The notes beneath the pieces were generated by a model. The model was given only the letters and a program-made list of their open reading frames with translations. It had not been told where the DNA came from and did no database searches. Positions 1 through 8,626 of a stretch of 64,000 nt of DNA are shown piece after piece; positions within the stretch are counted from its first letter, which is position 1, and each line of letters starts with the position of its first letter. Origin of the DNA: Candidatus Thiodictyon syntrophicum (GTDB lineage Bacteria > Pseudomonadota > Gammaproteobacteria > Chromatiales > Chromatiaceae); assembly GCF_002813775.1 (NCBI RefSeq), contig NZ_CP020370.1, positions 6,411,501 to 6,475,500 on the forward strand. Reading direction: 5' to 3'. The position numbers and the translations under genes are program-made.

Positions 1-28
1 CACTCGTCAGGCAGTCAATGGACAGCCC

Positions 29-1280
29 ATGGAAACGACCGCCCATTTCGAGAACATCACGCAAGAGATCGCCCGGCGGTTGAACGCGGCGACGCAGGAA
101 ATCGTCGTCGCGGTCGCCTGGTTCACCGATCGGGACCTGTTCGACGTGCTGTGCCGACAGGCCGGGAGGGGCCTGCGGGTACGGCTCGCGGTCCTGCACG
201 ACCGGATCAACGTCGGCGCAGGCCAACGACGAGAGCATCACCGTCATCGCCGCCGGTGACGACGACCTTGAGACCGGCATCGCCGCCGACTACCTCAACG
301 CCTTCGACGCCCTCCTGGCCAAACACGGACAAAGCACCCCGGCCATCGACCAGGCCCAACTGCGCCATCGCCTGGAGATCGTCCGCAACCTCTTGTTGCT
401 CGACGAGTGGGACAGCCTCGCCCCGCAATTGGACAAACTCCGCCCCGCGGGTGCCGCGGCCCGGCTCGAACCCCTGTTCACCGCCCTGCAAGGCCGAGAC
501 ACCGCCACGGGCCTTGCCTGGATCGCCGACTACCTCCAACGCGCCACGGCCCTCACCATCGCCACCGACCAGGAAATCGCCGACCTGCGTCTGACCCTGC
601 GCGGCCTGGAGTACCAGGTCACCGCCCTGTCCGACGACAAGGCCGAGATCGAGCGGCTGATTCATGCCTTTTCGCTCCGCACCAGTCACGAGATCGGCGA
701 CCTGATCACCCGCTACCTGGAACTGCGCGCGGACAAGCTCCGCCGCCAGGCAGTGGCCGGGCAGGAGGCCGCAGCGGAGGCCGACAGCGCCCGAACCGAT
801 TACGAGGACTACCGCGACGCCAATGAGACCGCCCGCGACACCCCGGCGCCCCCGCAACTCCCGCCCGACGATCTCAAGGAACTCAAACGCCTCTATCAAC
901 AGGCCAGCCAGAAGTGCCACCCGGATAAGGTAGACGCGGCCGACCGCGACCACGCCAACCGGCTCTTCGTCCAACTCCAGGCCGCCTATCGCAACAACGA
1001 TCTGGGCGGCGTGCGCGCCATCCATGCCGCAATACGCGAGGGACACCTGTTCGTCGACCGCTCCCTGACCCTGACCGAGGCCGAGTCCCTGGGTCACGCC
1101 ATCACGGTCCTGCGCCGCGATCTGGACCAACTGGCCGCCCAGGTCCACCAACTGCGCCGCGCCGACACCTACCGCACGCTCAAGGACCTGACCGACTGGG
1201 ACGCCTACTTCGCCGAACAGCGGGTTGCGCTGGAACAGGCCATCGAACAACTGGAAGCGGAGCTTGCCGAGCATGAGTGA
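29..1280 (+). pseudogene. PLD-like / coiled-coil / J-domain protein with internal deletion
   Basis: The ATG at 29 opens a phospholipase D-like N-terminus (IVVAVAWFTDRDLFDVL, then LHDRINVGAG), which leaves frame near 220. The +1-shifted frame is open from about 183 to the stop at 1278-1280. It resumes with ANDESITVI, which in PLD-like proteins of this type follows the catalytic HxK segment, so the stretch containing the HKD motif appears to be missing. The rest is helical and coiled-coil, followed by a J-domain-like segment with CHPDKVD near 911-937. The end overlaps the next gene by 8 bp (ATGAGTGA), which implies an operon. Seen: the frame shift and motifs. Inferred: a deletion of roughly 50 codons that would abolish PLD activity. 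A long minus-strand frame here is a codon-bias shadow. Confidence 0.7.
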
Positions 1281-1470
1281 GACGCCTGAATCCAACCCCG
1301 GTGCACTGGTTGTCAGTAGCCCCAAGGCGCTGGTCATTACCAACCGGCAATTGCGCATTGCCGGCCAAGCCCTAGCGCGGATCGAGCAAGAGCGGTATAT
1401 CGAGTTCTTTGCGACGCATCCGGAGGCTTCACAGGCGTTTGTCCAGACGCTCTCGCGGTATTACCCACTG

Positions 1471-2361
1471 ACCCAGTCGCTACTCGACAGCTATGCCGAC
1501 CGCTGGGACTGGAGTCGACTCAGTGAAAATATCGCGCTGGCCTGGAGCGAATCTCTTGTCGACCGCTATGCCGACCGCTGGGATTGGCGCTGGCTCACTT
1601 ACAGAGCCCTGCCCTGGAGCGAAGCTCTTATCGACCGCCATGCCGACCGCTGGAATTGGAAAGGTCTCGGTGTAAACGAAGCATTGCCCTGGAAGGAGGC
1701 CCTAATTGATCGCTACGTGGACCGATGGGACTGGAGCTGGATCAGTCTAAGGGACGAGCGGGCCTGGAGCGAGGCGCTAATCGAGCGCTACGCCACCCGA
1801 TTGGATTGGGCTAGCCTCAGTTTAAACGAAGCATTACCCTGGAGCCCCGCGCTAATCGAGCGCTACCTCGACCGCTGGGATTGGGATTTCCTTGGTTCAA
1901 ATGGAGCCCTGCCTTGGACCGAAGATTTAATAGAGCGCTACGCCGGCCGCTGGGTTTGGAAAAGTCTCACCAGCGGCGATAGCAGAGACGGCCTGCCCTG
2001 GACGGAGGCGCTAATCGATCGCTACGCCGACCTTTGGGATTGGGACGATTTGAGTGCCGTCAACACTCTACCCTGGAGCGTTGCTCTTATCGACCGCTAC
2101 GCCGACCGCTGGAATTGGGATAACCTTGGTTCAAACGCGGCATTACCCTGGAGCCCCGCGCTAATCCAGCGCTACCTCGACCGCTGGGGATGGGTTGGTC
2201 TGAGCTGGAACAATGCATTGCCCTGGACGGATGCGCTAATTGATCGCTACCTGGACCGATGGAATTGGAAAGGCCTCAGCTCAAACGAAGCATTACCCTG
2301 GAGCCCCGCGCTAATCGAGCGCCACGCGGACCGTTGGGGATGGTCTGGCCTGAGCTGCAAC
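1471..2361 (+). repeat. Tandem 75-bp coding repeats (25-residue W-W motif)
   Basis: Eleven to twelve consecutive units encode the LIDRYADRWDW-type motif, and two or three more lie at 3755-3905 beyond the inserted element. Units differ at three to eight residues, and the spacing is mostly 25 codons with one 28-codon unit. Near-identical units such as the two containing SPALIERYLDRWDW suggest expansion by recombination within the gene. Confidence 0.85.
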
Positions 2362-3746
2362 GGGTGCGGCCTCCGAATAATGTGCCTAACCGTAGCACTC
2401 AGCCCCAAACTGGTCGATCTTCTGCCAGAACTGTGCCCATCGTCCGGTGGTCTGCGTCAGTGCGCGTAGGCTGAGCACAATCTTGGCCCCTTTGTTCTTC
2501 CAGCGCATCCCGGAGGCACATAGCCGTTGCTTGACCAAGGTCTTGCAGGCGGCCTCGGTGACGCCCGATCCGATCGGCAGTCCCGCGGCGACGAAGCCCG
2601 GGTAGTCCATTTGATGGCGATGGTTGGTGAAGTAGGTCCAAGCGCTGAGAACGTCGTCGCGCAGCGTCTGCGAGAGGGTGTGCCGCTGCGACAGGCGCGC
2701 GGCCTCGCCGATGAGCAGGTCAAGGGCGGCGGGGTCGTGCTTGAGCGTCGTGCAGTGCGCGCTCTGCCACTGCGCGCGCGGGCCCTCGGCGTGGCGCTGC
2801 GGATGGGTCGCTTGGGCGATTTTGCCCACGTATTCCGTTGCATGGAAAAAATCGATCAACTGGCGGTCGGTGTGTTGCTCGAGGAACCGCCAGTTGCTTG
2901 CCGCCCCGTCGGCGATGCCCAGGTACAGTGCCTCGGGGAGGTGCCGCTTGACGCGTTGGATCTCGCGCTCCATGCGTTGCCGGAACTCCTGCTTGCCGTA
3001 CTCGGGTGCCGCAGCGAGGTAGATGGTGTGCTGGCGCTCGCCCTCGCCGTCGTAAAGCGAGAGGGTTCCGACCATGGCTTCGCGCCAGCCCGCACTGTCG
3101 GCCATGGGGATCATGGCGCCGTCGAGGCTGACCACGACGGTCGCGATGGGCGTCTCAAGCGCCGGCATCGCGTACTCCCAGTCCTCCTCTTTGGCCGTGG
3201 CGATGGTGCCTACCCACTCCGCAACATTTTGAATATACGAGGTAGCGATCGTCCGACCGTGGTTCTGCTCAAGGTCAGTCTGCACCGCGCGCACGTTGAG
3301 CTGCGCATACTTGTGGCTGAGTTGACTGGCGAATCGGGGGGTCGCCCCGCGCACGATCCGCGCCTGGTGCTCGAGCGGACAGTAGATCCGCCCGCCGCGC
3401 GAGCTTTGGTAGACATAACGCTCGACCTCGACCGGCCCGTAAGGCGTCTGGTACTCCTTCGGATCGCGCCCGCGCGCGGTCAGCTTGATCGCGCCGACAC
3501 GGATCGCACTGCCGTCGGTGTCGAAACGCTGCAGCGCCTCCTCGGTGGCGCAGCGCCCCACCGCGTTGGTGGCCTCCTGGATGGCTCCTTCCATGTCCAG
3601 CAGGCTACCGCTGAGCCGCACCGTTACCTCGACCGTCACCTCGTCACCCGAGATCCTGACTACCTTCGCCACGACTGCACCTTCTCGTCTAGTCACAGAA
3701 GGTTACGAAATACTCCTCAAAGGCACATCATGTCAAGGCCGCACCC
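2362..3746 (-). mobile_element. ISKra4-type insertion sequence, 1385 bp
   Basis: The left end starts GGGTGCGGCCT and has ATGTGCCT about 18 bp in. The reverse complement of the right end starts with the same GGGTGCGGCCT and also has ATGTGCCT, giving imperfect terminal inverted repeats of about 26 bp. The 8-bp sequence gctgcaac stands directly outside both ends (2354-2361 and 3747-3754) and is a clean target duplication. One full-length transposase frame fills the element. It interrupts the tandem-repeat gene, whose frame is restored by precise removal. Confidence 0.92.
2386..3696 (-). CDS. ISKra4-family transposase
   Basis: This 436-residue protein ends with the characteristic C-terminal block LPIGSGVTEAACKTLVKQRL, then GMRWKNKGA and W.QFW.KIDQFG, which I recognise from ISKra4-family transposases. 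Acidic residues in VVVSLDGAMIP and in LGIADGA, plus the late glutamate in GVTEAA, are candidates for a DDE catalytic triad. The frame is uninterrupted and spans nearly the whole element, so the copy may still be active. The start is the ATG at 3696, 50 bp inside the right end. Confidence 0.9.
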   Translation of the reverse strand: MTRREGAVVAKVVRISGDEVTVEVTVRLSGSLLDMEGAIQEATNAVGRCATEEALQRFDTDGSAIRVGAIKLTARGRDPKEYQTPYGPVEVERYVYQSSRGGRIYCPLEHQARIVRGATPRFASQLSHKYAQLNVRAVQTDLEQNHGRTIATSYIQNVAEWVGTIATAKEEDWEYAMPALETPIATVVVSLDGAMIPMADSAGWREAMVGTLSLYDGEGERQHTIYLAAAPEYGKQEFRQRMEREIQRVKRHLPEALYLGIADGAASNWRFLEQHTDRQLIDFFHATEYVGKIAQATHPQRHAEGPRAQWQSAHCTTLKHDPAALDLLIGEAARLSQRHTLSQTLRDDVLSAWTYFTNHRHQMDYPGFVAAGLPIGSGVTEAACKTLVKQRLCASGMRWKNKGAKIVLSLRALTQTTGRWAQFWQKIDQFGAECYG

Positions 3747-5257
3747 GCTGCAACAATGCATTGCCCTGGACGGAAACGCTAATTGATCGTTACCTGGACC
3801 GATGGGACTGGGAGCGTCTCAGTAAGAATAAAGCATTGCCCTGGAGCGCCGCGCTAATCGAGCGCTACGCCGACCGTTGGAATTGGTCGGAAATTCATTT
3901 GGCGTTATCCGGAATCCTGCTTCATTGGAGTGAGGCATCTATTCGTGCGGCAATCGCGTGGCAAAACTCTTGGATAGCCTCGAAGCCGCCGCTCACATTC
4001 GAGGATGGCATAAGAGCCTCGAATCGCGGAGAGTTTGAGACTGCCTTTGCAGCCTGGCATCCTTTGGCCAAAGACGGCGATAGCTATGCGCAATACAATC
4101 TTGGCCAAATGTACTGCTTAGCCCACGGCGTCGAGCAAGATTACTGCGAGGCATTAAATGGATCGACGGAGTGCGCGAAGCGCCTCAGCATGAAGGAGTG
4201 GCTGCCGAATAAGTCGTATCGCCAGCAGAAGGTGCATTACGTAACTCGGCAGAAACTAAGCGCTCATTTTCGCGTTTTCAATAATCCGGTCTTTCCAATG
4301 TCCCACTGGCTACCTGAGTCGCTTATCGAGATGCATTTTCACAGTGCACTTATCTCCTACTACTCCAAGAAGTTCAGTGGAAAATTTATTCGCCTATATA
4401 AACCAGTCCCACAAAAGGAAGCGTGGGTCGGGTTCGACCAAGGGTGGACATCGTCGGATCTCAGCGAACTCGAACTGTTTGCGTCTCTAAAAGCCGCAAT
4501 TGCTTCGCAAGCGAAGTCTATCAACAAATTCTATTTGGGCGAGTTCTTGCAGTTCAAGGTTGTGGACACGGTTACTCGCGCTTCAAAGCGGATGCCCGCC
4601 GGGTTTTCGACGCCCTACTTCCGATCTGAGCTATCACTCAAGCCTAATAAGTCGACGGGAATCTCGCAGCACGAAACGCTTCTCCGTCTCAAAGCCATTG
4701 CAAAAACGGCAGTCTTTTACACATGCGGGATGGTGTTTGAAGAGGCCGATATTTGGAAGCCAGCCGATCTAAGCGCGTTGCGGTTCGTTGACATTCAGAC
4801 CGCACCTCCCGGCTGGGCGACAAACGAAGATCATTTCATCGTCTTTCGTAATTCGACCGATTCAACGCCGATGTGGTGTAGTGAACCCCTTCCCGGTATT
4901 TCATTTTCAATCGAAGAACTCGCCGAGCGACAACTCTTGCCATTGCCGCTAGACGGAGCAGCCGCAGCCCAACTTATTCAAGATTCATCAAGGGCTGTCG
5001 GCGGACCCGAAGACGGAAACATTGCGGACATCTTCGGACGGACCAACAGCCATGCATCTCGTTTGCCCGCGTGCTTTTCACTCATCGAGTTTGAACGAAT
5101 CTAACAATGCGCCAGCGCTTTCCTCTGGGTACACTGCCCGCAATTCCAGTGACAGTATACTTAATTCAGCTTGAGGCCAGTCTCGATTGATCAAACTGTC
5201 CCCGGAATTCCCGTCTCCTATTTCCCGTGGTAGCCGGTCCAGTCAGAGGTCCTGTGC

Positions 5258-6199
5258 ATGCACGTCAACGCTCGGCAGTTCGCGCTTTCATTTCAGTCCG
5301 CTTTCGCCCGTGAGTCTTCCCTCGTTCAATTCGGAGAGATCGCACAATTTCGCGCCATGATGCGCGCGTTTGCGGCCCTGAGTCCACAATTTTACTTGGA
5401 GGAGTATCACGGGTCGAAGCGACAGGTCTACTTCAATACTTCTCAGCCGTGGCTTCGCGCGCTTGCTCGCTGCGAGCTCTGCGACGTGCTGTTTGTCGTT
5501 TTCTCAAAGGACGGTGGACTCAGAGTTAAGATGACTCTGCTTCAAGCCAAATTGTCCAGGTCCTTACACTGTACGGATCTTGCGTCCTTTAATGGATTGA
5601 TTGAACCACAGATGTTCAAGGCGAACTTTGAGCAGTGGGACCTACTTAGCGCAAGGCCGACGATTTCGCCAACGACGGTGTTCTCACCACCGCCTGATCT
5701 TCTCAGCAGTGCGGTCGTTCCGTCGGTCGGTTCCTTCGGTATCTTTCATCGAACCGCTGCTGGTAAAGTCGATTTTTTCTACGCGTCGGCTGATTGTTTG
5801 TCACCGAATGGTACGCCCACGGGTCCAAAGGGACAGTTGCGCACGCATCATGGGTTTCCTGTCAGACGGTCGTTCGCGGGCTTTGGCGATGCGGCGTACT
5901 GCGCAACGTCGCTTTTTTTTGCCCAATCGCTCTACAGTCTTGAGATCGGGACGCCAGTTGTGATTACTCAACCAAACGGCACACGATCCGATTTTCCGCC
6001 AATGGCCAAGTGGTTAAAATCAGTGCTGACAGCGCACATTAGGACGGCGGATGCGGACTCACCTGTTGCGCGTTCGTTGCTCGCCGAACTTCAAGATGTT
6101 GGCGAAGGCCCAGATTGGAATGACGCCTTTCCAAACCTCTTGGTACTCCGCAGTGAGCTTTCGGTTGACCCCGACTTCTCTGAACGCGATGACAGCTAA
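5258..6199 (+). CDS. Uncharacterised protein with PD-(D/E)XK-like motif
   Basis: This protein of 313 residues has an ATG start preceded by AGAGG. Residues 72-98 read CELCDVLFVV, then a hairpin-like stretch, then LLQAK. The spacing E73-x2-D76 ... Q96-A-K98 resembles the acidic and (D/E/Q)xK core of restriction-endonuclease-fold nucleases. The rest has no feature I recognise. It lies 153 bp downstream of the repeat protein on the same strand and may belong to that accessory operon. The nuclease assignment is an inference from one short motif. Confidence 0.5.
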   Translation: MHVNARQFALSFQSAFARESSLVQFGEIAQFRAMMRAFAALSPQFYLEEYHGSKRQVYFNTSQPWLRALARCELCDVLFVVFSKDGGLRVKMTLLQAKLSRSLHCTDLASFNGLIEPQMFKANFEQWDLLSARPTISPTTVFSPPPDLLSSAVVPSVGSFGIFHRTAAGKVDFFYASADCLSPNGTPTGPKGQLRTHHGFPVRRSFAGFGDAAYCATSLFFAQSLYSLEIGTPVVITQPNGTRSDFPPMAKWLKSVLTAHIRTADADSPVARSLLAELQDVGEGPDWNDAFPNLLVLRSELSVDPDFSERDDS

Positions 6200-6341
6200 A
6201 TCCAGGCAGTAGGTTGGGGTGACGCAGGAACCCCAACATGGTCCATGATCACCGAACCGAGCGGGGCGCGCACGTCTCACCCTCACCCAGCCGGGCGCAG
6301 CGCGACCGAGCAGATATCAACAAGCCCAAGGTAGCTATCAG

Positions 6342-6635
6342 ATGTCCGATACATCGATTGTCAACGCGAAGGCGCGGCTGCCAAGCCTGGTGCAGCGGGC
6401 CGAGGCCGGAGAACCGGTGCATATCACCCGCCGCGGCAAACGGGTGGCGGTGATCCTGTCCGAGCAGGAGTTCAATCGCCTCACCAACGCACTGCCCAAG
6501 CCGACCGGGTATCTCGACTTTCTTGCGGGTTGGCGCAAGCGCTTGCAGGAGGACGCGTGCGAGCCGCTGACCGATCAAGAGGTCGCGAGTTTGCGTTCCA
6601 AGGAGACCGGCCGGGATGTCTCTTGGGACCAATGA
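6342..6635 (+). CDS. Phd/YefM-type antitoxin
   Basis: This 97-residue protein opens with a classic Phd/YefM fold: VNAKARLPSLVQRAEAGEP, then VHITRRGKRVAVILSEQEF. It would bind DNA as a dimer, autoregulate its operon and neutralise a PIN-domain toxin through its C-terminus. Its stop overlaps the next start codon (ATGA at 6632-6635), the usual coupling in TA operons. The toxin gene that follows is only a stub, so the antitoxin is probably orphaned. Confidence 0.88.
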   Translation: MSDTSIVNAKARLPSLVQRAEAGEPVHITRRGKRVAVILSEQEFNRLTNALPKPTGYLDFLAGWRKRLQEDACEPLTDQEVASLRSKETGRDVSWDQ

Positions 6636-6721
6636 GATACCTCCTCGATACCAACGTCTGGTCGGAGTTGGCACGCCCGCAACCCATGGCATCCGTGCGC
6701 CGTGCCTTTCATCGTTACGAC
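6632..6721 (+). pseudogene. Truncated VapC-type PIN toxin
   Basis: The first 30 residues (MRYLLDTNVWSELARPQP...RYD) are a VapC start: hydrophobic strand, invariant Asp in LLDTN, then SEL. After codon 30 similarity stops abruptly. The frame runs on to 6901 only through sequence antisense to the neighbouring MazF gene. A PIN toxin needs about 130 residues with three further acidic sites, so this one is inactive. The break lies between about 6715 and 6750, where the oppositely oriented MazF-type pair begins. Confidence 0.8.
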
Positions 6722-6749
6722 CTTCGGTGGCGTGCAGGATCGGCACCGA

Positions 6750-7100
6750 TCAGCCCCCGAGCGGCTTCGGCCCCAGGTAGTCAGACAACCGGTGGAGCAA
6801 CCGCCGGTGGCGCTCCGGGGCCAGGGCGCCGATGCTCCCCAGCAACTTGGCCTCTGGCACTACCGCCAGGAACCCGAGACGGATCAGCGAGGGCGCCTTG
6901 AGTCCGCTGGTCCCAAAGTCCGTATGCCCGGGGCGGATAGGGTCATCGAAACCGGCGATCTCCTGCCGAAGCTGGCTACTGACGCCACACAGCAGCCAGT
7001 CCCCGAAGCCAGGCAGGCGCCGCAGGGCGATGGTCGGACGGTTCTTCACGCGCCCGTCGGCTTGCGGGAGGGGGGCCAACACCACGTCGCCCCCGTTCAC
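6750..7100 (-). CDS. MazF/PemK-type toxin endoribonuclease
   Basis: Taking the GTG at 7100 gives 116 residues beginning VNGGDVVLAPLPQADGRVKNRPTIAL, the N-terminal pattern of MazF/PemK toxins (G-D-v-v-l...R-P in the first strands). The stop of the upstream antitoxin overlaps this start (GTGA). The length and the helical C-terminus (RHRRLLHRLSDYLG) suit the family. It would cleave mRNA when free of antitoxin. A longer in-frame start exists but would lie inside the antitoxin gene. Confidence 0.82.
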   Translation of the reverse strand: MNGGDVVLAPLPQADGRVKNRPTIALRRLPGFGDWLLCGVSSQLRQEIAGFDDPIRPGHTDFGTSGLKAPSLIRLGFLAVVPEAKLLGSIGALAPERHRRLLHRLSDYLGPKPLGG

Positions 7101-7318
7101 GGGCGCCGTAGAAGATCGGCCGGCCCATAGTCCGGCTCGTCGTCGCCATAGGCACCGGCCAAGCCGGAGAGCGCCAGTCCCACCCATGCGGCGCGCTCGT
7201 CGTCTTGGCCCGGCTCTACCAGGGTTACCAGCAAGCGGGCGTTGGGAGGAAGTTGGTAGGGCTCGTCCAGGAGGATCGAACGCCCATCGAAGTGGGCTTT
7301 GAGCGTGACGCTGGGCAT
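7097..7318 (-). CDS. MazE-position antitoxin, small
   Basis: This protein has 73 residues: MPSVTLKAHFDGRSILLDEPYQLPP, then LLVTLV, and a hydrophilic acidic C-terminus. It resembles short antitoxins that begin with an AbrB-like or swapped-hairpin strand pair. Its GTGA overlap with the MazF-type gene makes it the upstream partner in that operon. Function is assigned from position and size as much as from sequence. Confidence 0.72.
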   Translation of the reverse strand: MPSVTLKAHFDGRSILLDEPYQLPPNARLLVTLVEPGQDDERAAWVGLALSGLAGAYGDDEPDYGPADLLRRP

Positions 7319-7348
7319 GGCTTGCTCTCGATTATTCGATGGAAAGGG

Positions 7349-7522
7349 CTACCACTGGAATCTCCGGTTATAGCGCCGATCAGTACGCAAAAAGCGAAAC
7401 AGGTCCAGGAAATTGGACTTACCGGAGGCATTCGGGCCGATCAGGTATGTGGTTTCGATCAGCGCGGCGTCGACCTTGCGGAAGTTCAGCCAGTTCTTGA
7501 GGCGGACATGGTCGATTCGCAT
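7349..7522 (-). pseudogene. N-terminal stub of an AAA/SMC-type ATPase
   Basis: The frame has 57 residues from the ATG at 7522: MRIDHVRLKNWLNFRKVDA, then the Walker A YLIGPNASGKSNFLDLFRFL. This is the start of a RecF/SMC-like ATPase of the kind normally 350-450 residues long. The frame stops just after Walker A, so Walker B, signature and sensor regions are absent. The remnant lies between the MazF-type pair and tRNA-Sec, so the loss may accompany insertion of the TA pair. Confidence 0.75.
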
Positions 7523-7543
7523 GGTCTGGAACGCGTCTGTTGT

Positions 7544-7640
7544 TGGCGGAAGGGCGTGGGAGTCGAACCCACCCGGGACCGCCTGACGGCCCCAACCGGA
7601 TTTGAAGTCCGGCCGCCTCACCGGATAGCGACGCCCTTCC
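7544..7640 (-). tRNA. selC: tRNA-Sec (anticodon TCA)
   Basis: Read on the minus strand from 7640, the acceptor GGAAGGGC pairs with GCCCTTCC, followed by G and an encoded CCA (7546-7544). The anticodon arm is CCGGA-CTTCAAA-TCCGG, which places TCA at the anticodon (complement of 7603-7605). The extended acceptor and long variable arm (GGGGCCGTCAGGCGGTCCC region) and total length of 97 nt are typical of selenocysteine tRNA. It sits in the same locus as selB, selA and a Sec-containing fdnG. Confidence 0.95.
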
Positions 7641-7937
7641 AGAAGAAATTGTCGGCCGGGCCGCCGGGGCAACCGGCAACCGGACCTGTGCCGCGGCGCT
7701 GCCGACCAGCGGCGCCGTTCAGCGCCGACGCGGGCGCGGCCCCTTTCGTGACCGGCCCCACTATCGTCGCTCCGGCTGCGACCCTTATACTCTTTTCGCC
7801 GCTGGCCCTTCCTGCAACGATGACACGGTTGCGCCGGGCGGGCGACGACTGTCGCGACCGACTCCCGGCGCGACACCCGACCAGCGCCCGACGCTGGTAT
7901 CCCGACCCTGGCCTGCCGTGTTGCGAGGTGGCTGCCG

Positions 7938-8618
7938 ATGGCGACCGAAGACCTGGACCTGCCCGTGCCCGACTCGACCCTGACGATTCTTTACCCCGGA
8001 TTCGTTGCGGCCCTGTTGGCCGGACACCGGCGCCGTTGCGAGGCCCTGACCGATCAGGCCCTGGGCGCGGGCGTGCCGATCCTCGCCCTGTACCAGCAAC
8101 TCTTTCAACGGGCGCTCTACCAGGTGGGCGAGGAGTGGGAGCACAACCGGATCTCGGTCGGCACCGAGCACCTGGCCACGGCCGTCGTCGAGGGCCTGCT
8201 CAATCGGCTCTATCCGCGGGTCATCGCGCCGTACCGCCGCGGCCGCCGGATCATTATCGGCTCGGTGGAGGGGGAACTGCACCAGGTCGGCGCCAAGATG
8301 GCCTGCGATGTGTTCGAGATGCACGGCTGGGAGGCGCTCTATCTGGGCGCCGACACCCCGACCACTGAACTGCTGCGCACGGTGTTGGAACTACAGCCAA
8401 ACGCGGTCGGTCTCTCGCTCAGCATCGACACCCATCTGGATGCGCTGCACGCCGCGCTCGGCCTGCTGCGGGCCGCCCACCCGGCGCTGCCGCTGTTGAT
8501 CGGCGGCCAGGGCTTGCGCCGGCTCGGCCCGACCCTGACGGCCGATCCCAAGGTCCACTACATGGCCGACCTCGACGCGCTCGAACGGCTGGTGACCCGT
8601 TTGGACCGCGACGGTTAG
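7938..8618 (+). CDS. Cobalamin-binding domain protein (B12 sensor-like)
   Basis: This protein of 226 residues has an N-terminal helical half containing EEWEHNRISVGTEHLAT, the cap seen in MerR-type B12 photoreceptors and methyltransferase corrinoid proteins. The C-terminal Rossmann-like half contains EGELHQVGAKM, where H115 would be the lower axial cobalt ligand, then GLSLSI and LIGGQGL. No catalytic or DNA-binding domain is present, so it is probably a stand-alone sensor. The next gene, a PAS/GGDEF protein, starts 9 bp downstream, suggesting light- or B12-dependent control of c-di-GMP signalling. That link is inferred from adjacency. Confidence 0.82.
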   Translation: MATEDLDLPVPDSTLTILYPGFVAALLAGHRRRCEALTDQALGAGVPILALYQQLFQRALYQVGEEWEHNRISVGTEHLATAVVEGLLNRLYPRVIAPYRRGRRIIIGSVEGELHQVGAKMACDVFEMHGWEALYLGADTPTTELLRTVLELQPNAVGLSLSIDTHLDALHAALGLLRAAHPALPLLIGGQGLRRLGPTLTADPKVHYMADLDALERLVTRLDRDG

Positions 8619-8626
8619 ACGCACCG

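Larger units (their letters stand above)
1273..5104 (+). pseudogene. 25-residue-repeat protein with Sel1 and nuclease-like tail, split by an IS element
   Basis: The reading frame 1273-2361 continues in the same phase at 3755-5104 once the inserted element and one 8-bp target copy are removed, giving about 812 residues. After roughly 65 N-terminal residues come about 14 repeats of the pattern W-S-x2-L-I-x-R-Y-x-D-R-W-D-W-x2-L-S-x-N-x-A-L-P. A Sel1-like unit follows (GDSYAQYNLGQMYCLAHGV). The last 300 residues contain EAWVGFDQGW and later GEFLQFK, which could be acidic and Q-x-K parts of a PD-(D/E)XK fold; that is a guess. The gene overlaps the upstream PLD/J-domain gene by 8 bp, so it is the middle gene of an accessory operon. 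As sequenced it is broken. The function of the repeat is unknown to me. Confidence 0.8.

Noticed and set aside
207-1358. 383-codon minus-strand frame across the first gene
   Set aside because: High-GC shadow of the PLD/J-domain gene; composition Val/Leu/Gly/Gln-rich without domains, and the plus-strand frame has recognisable motifs.
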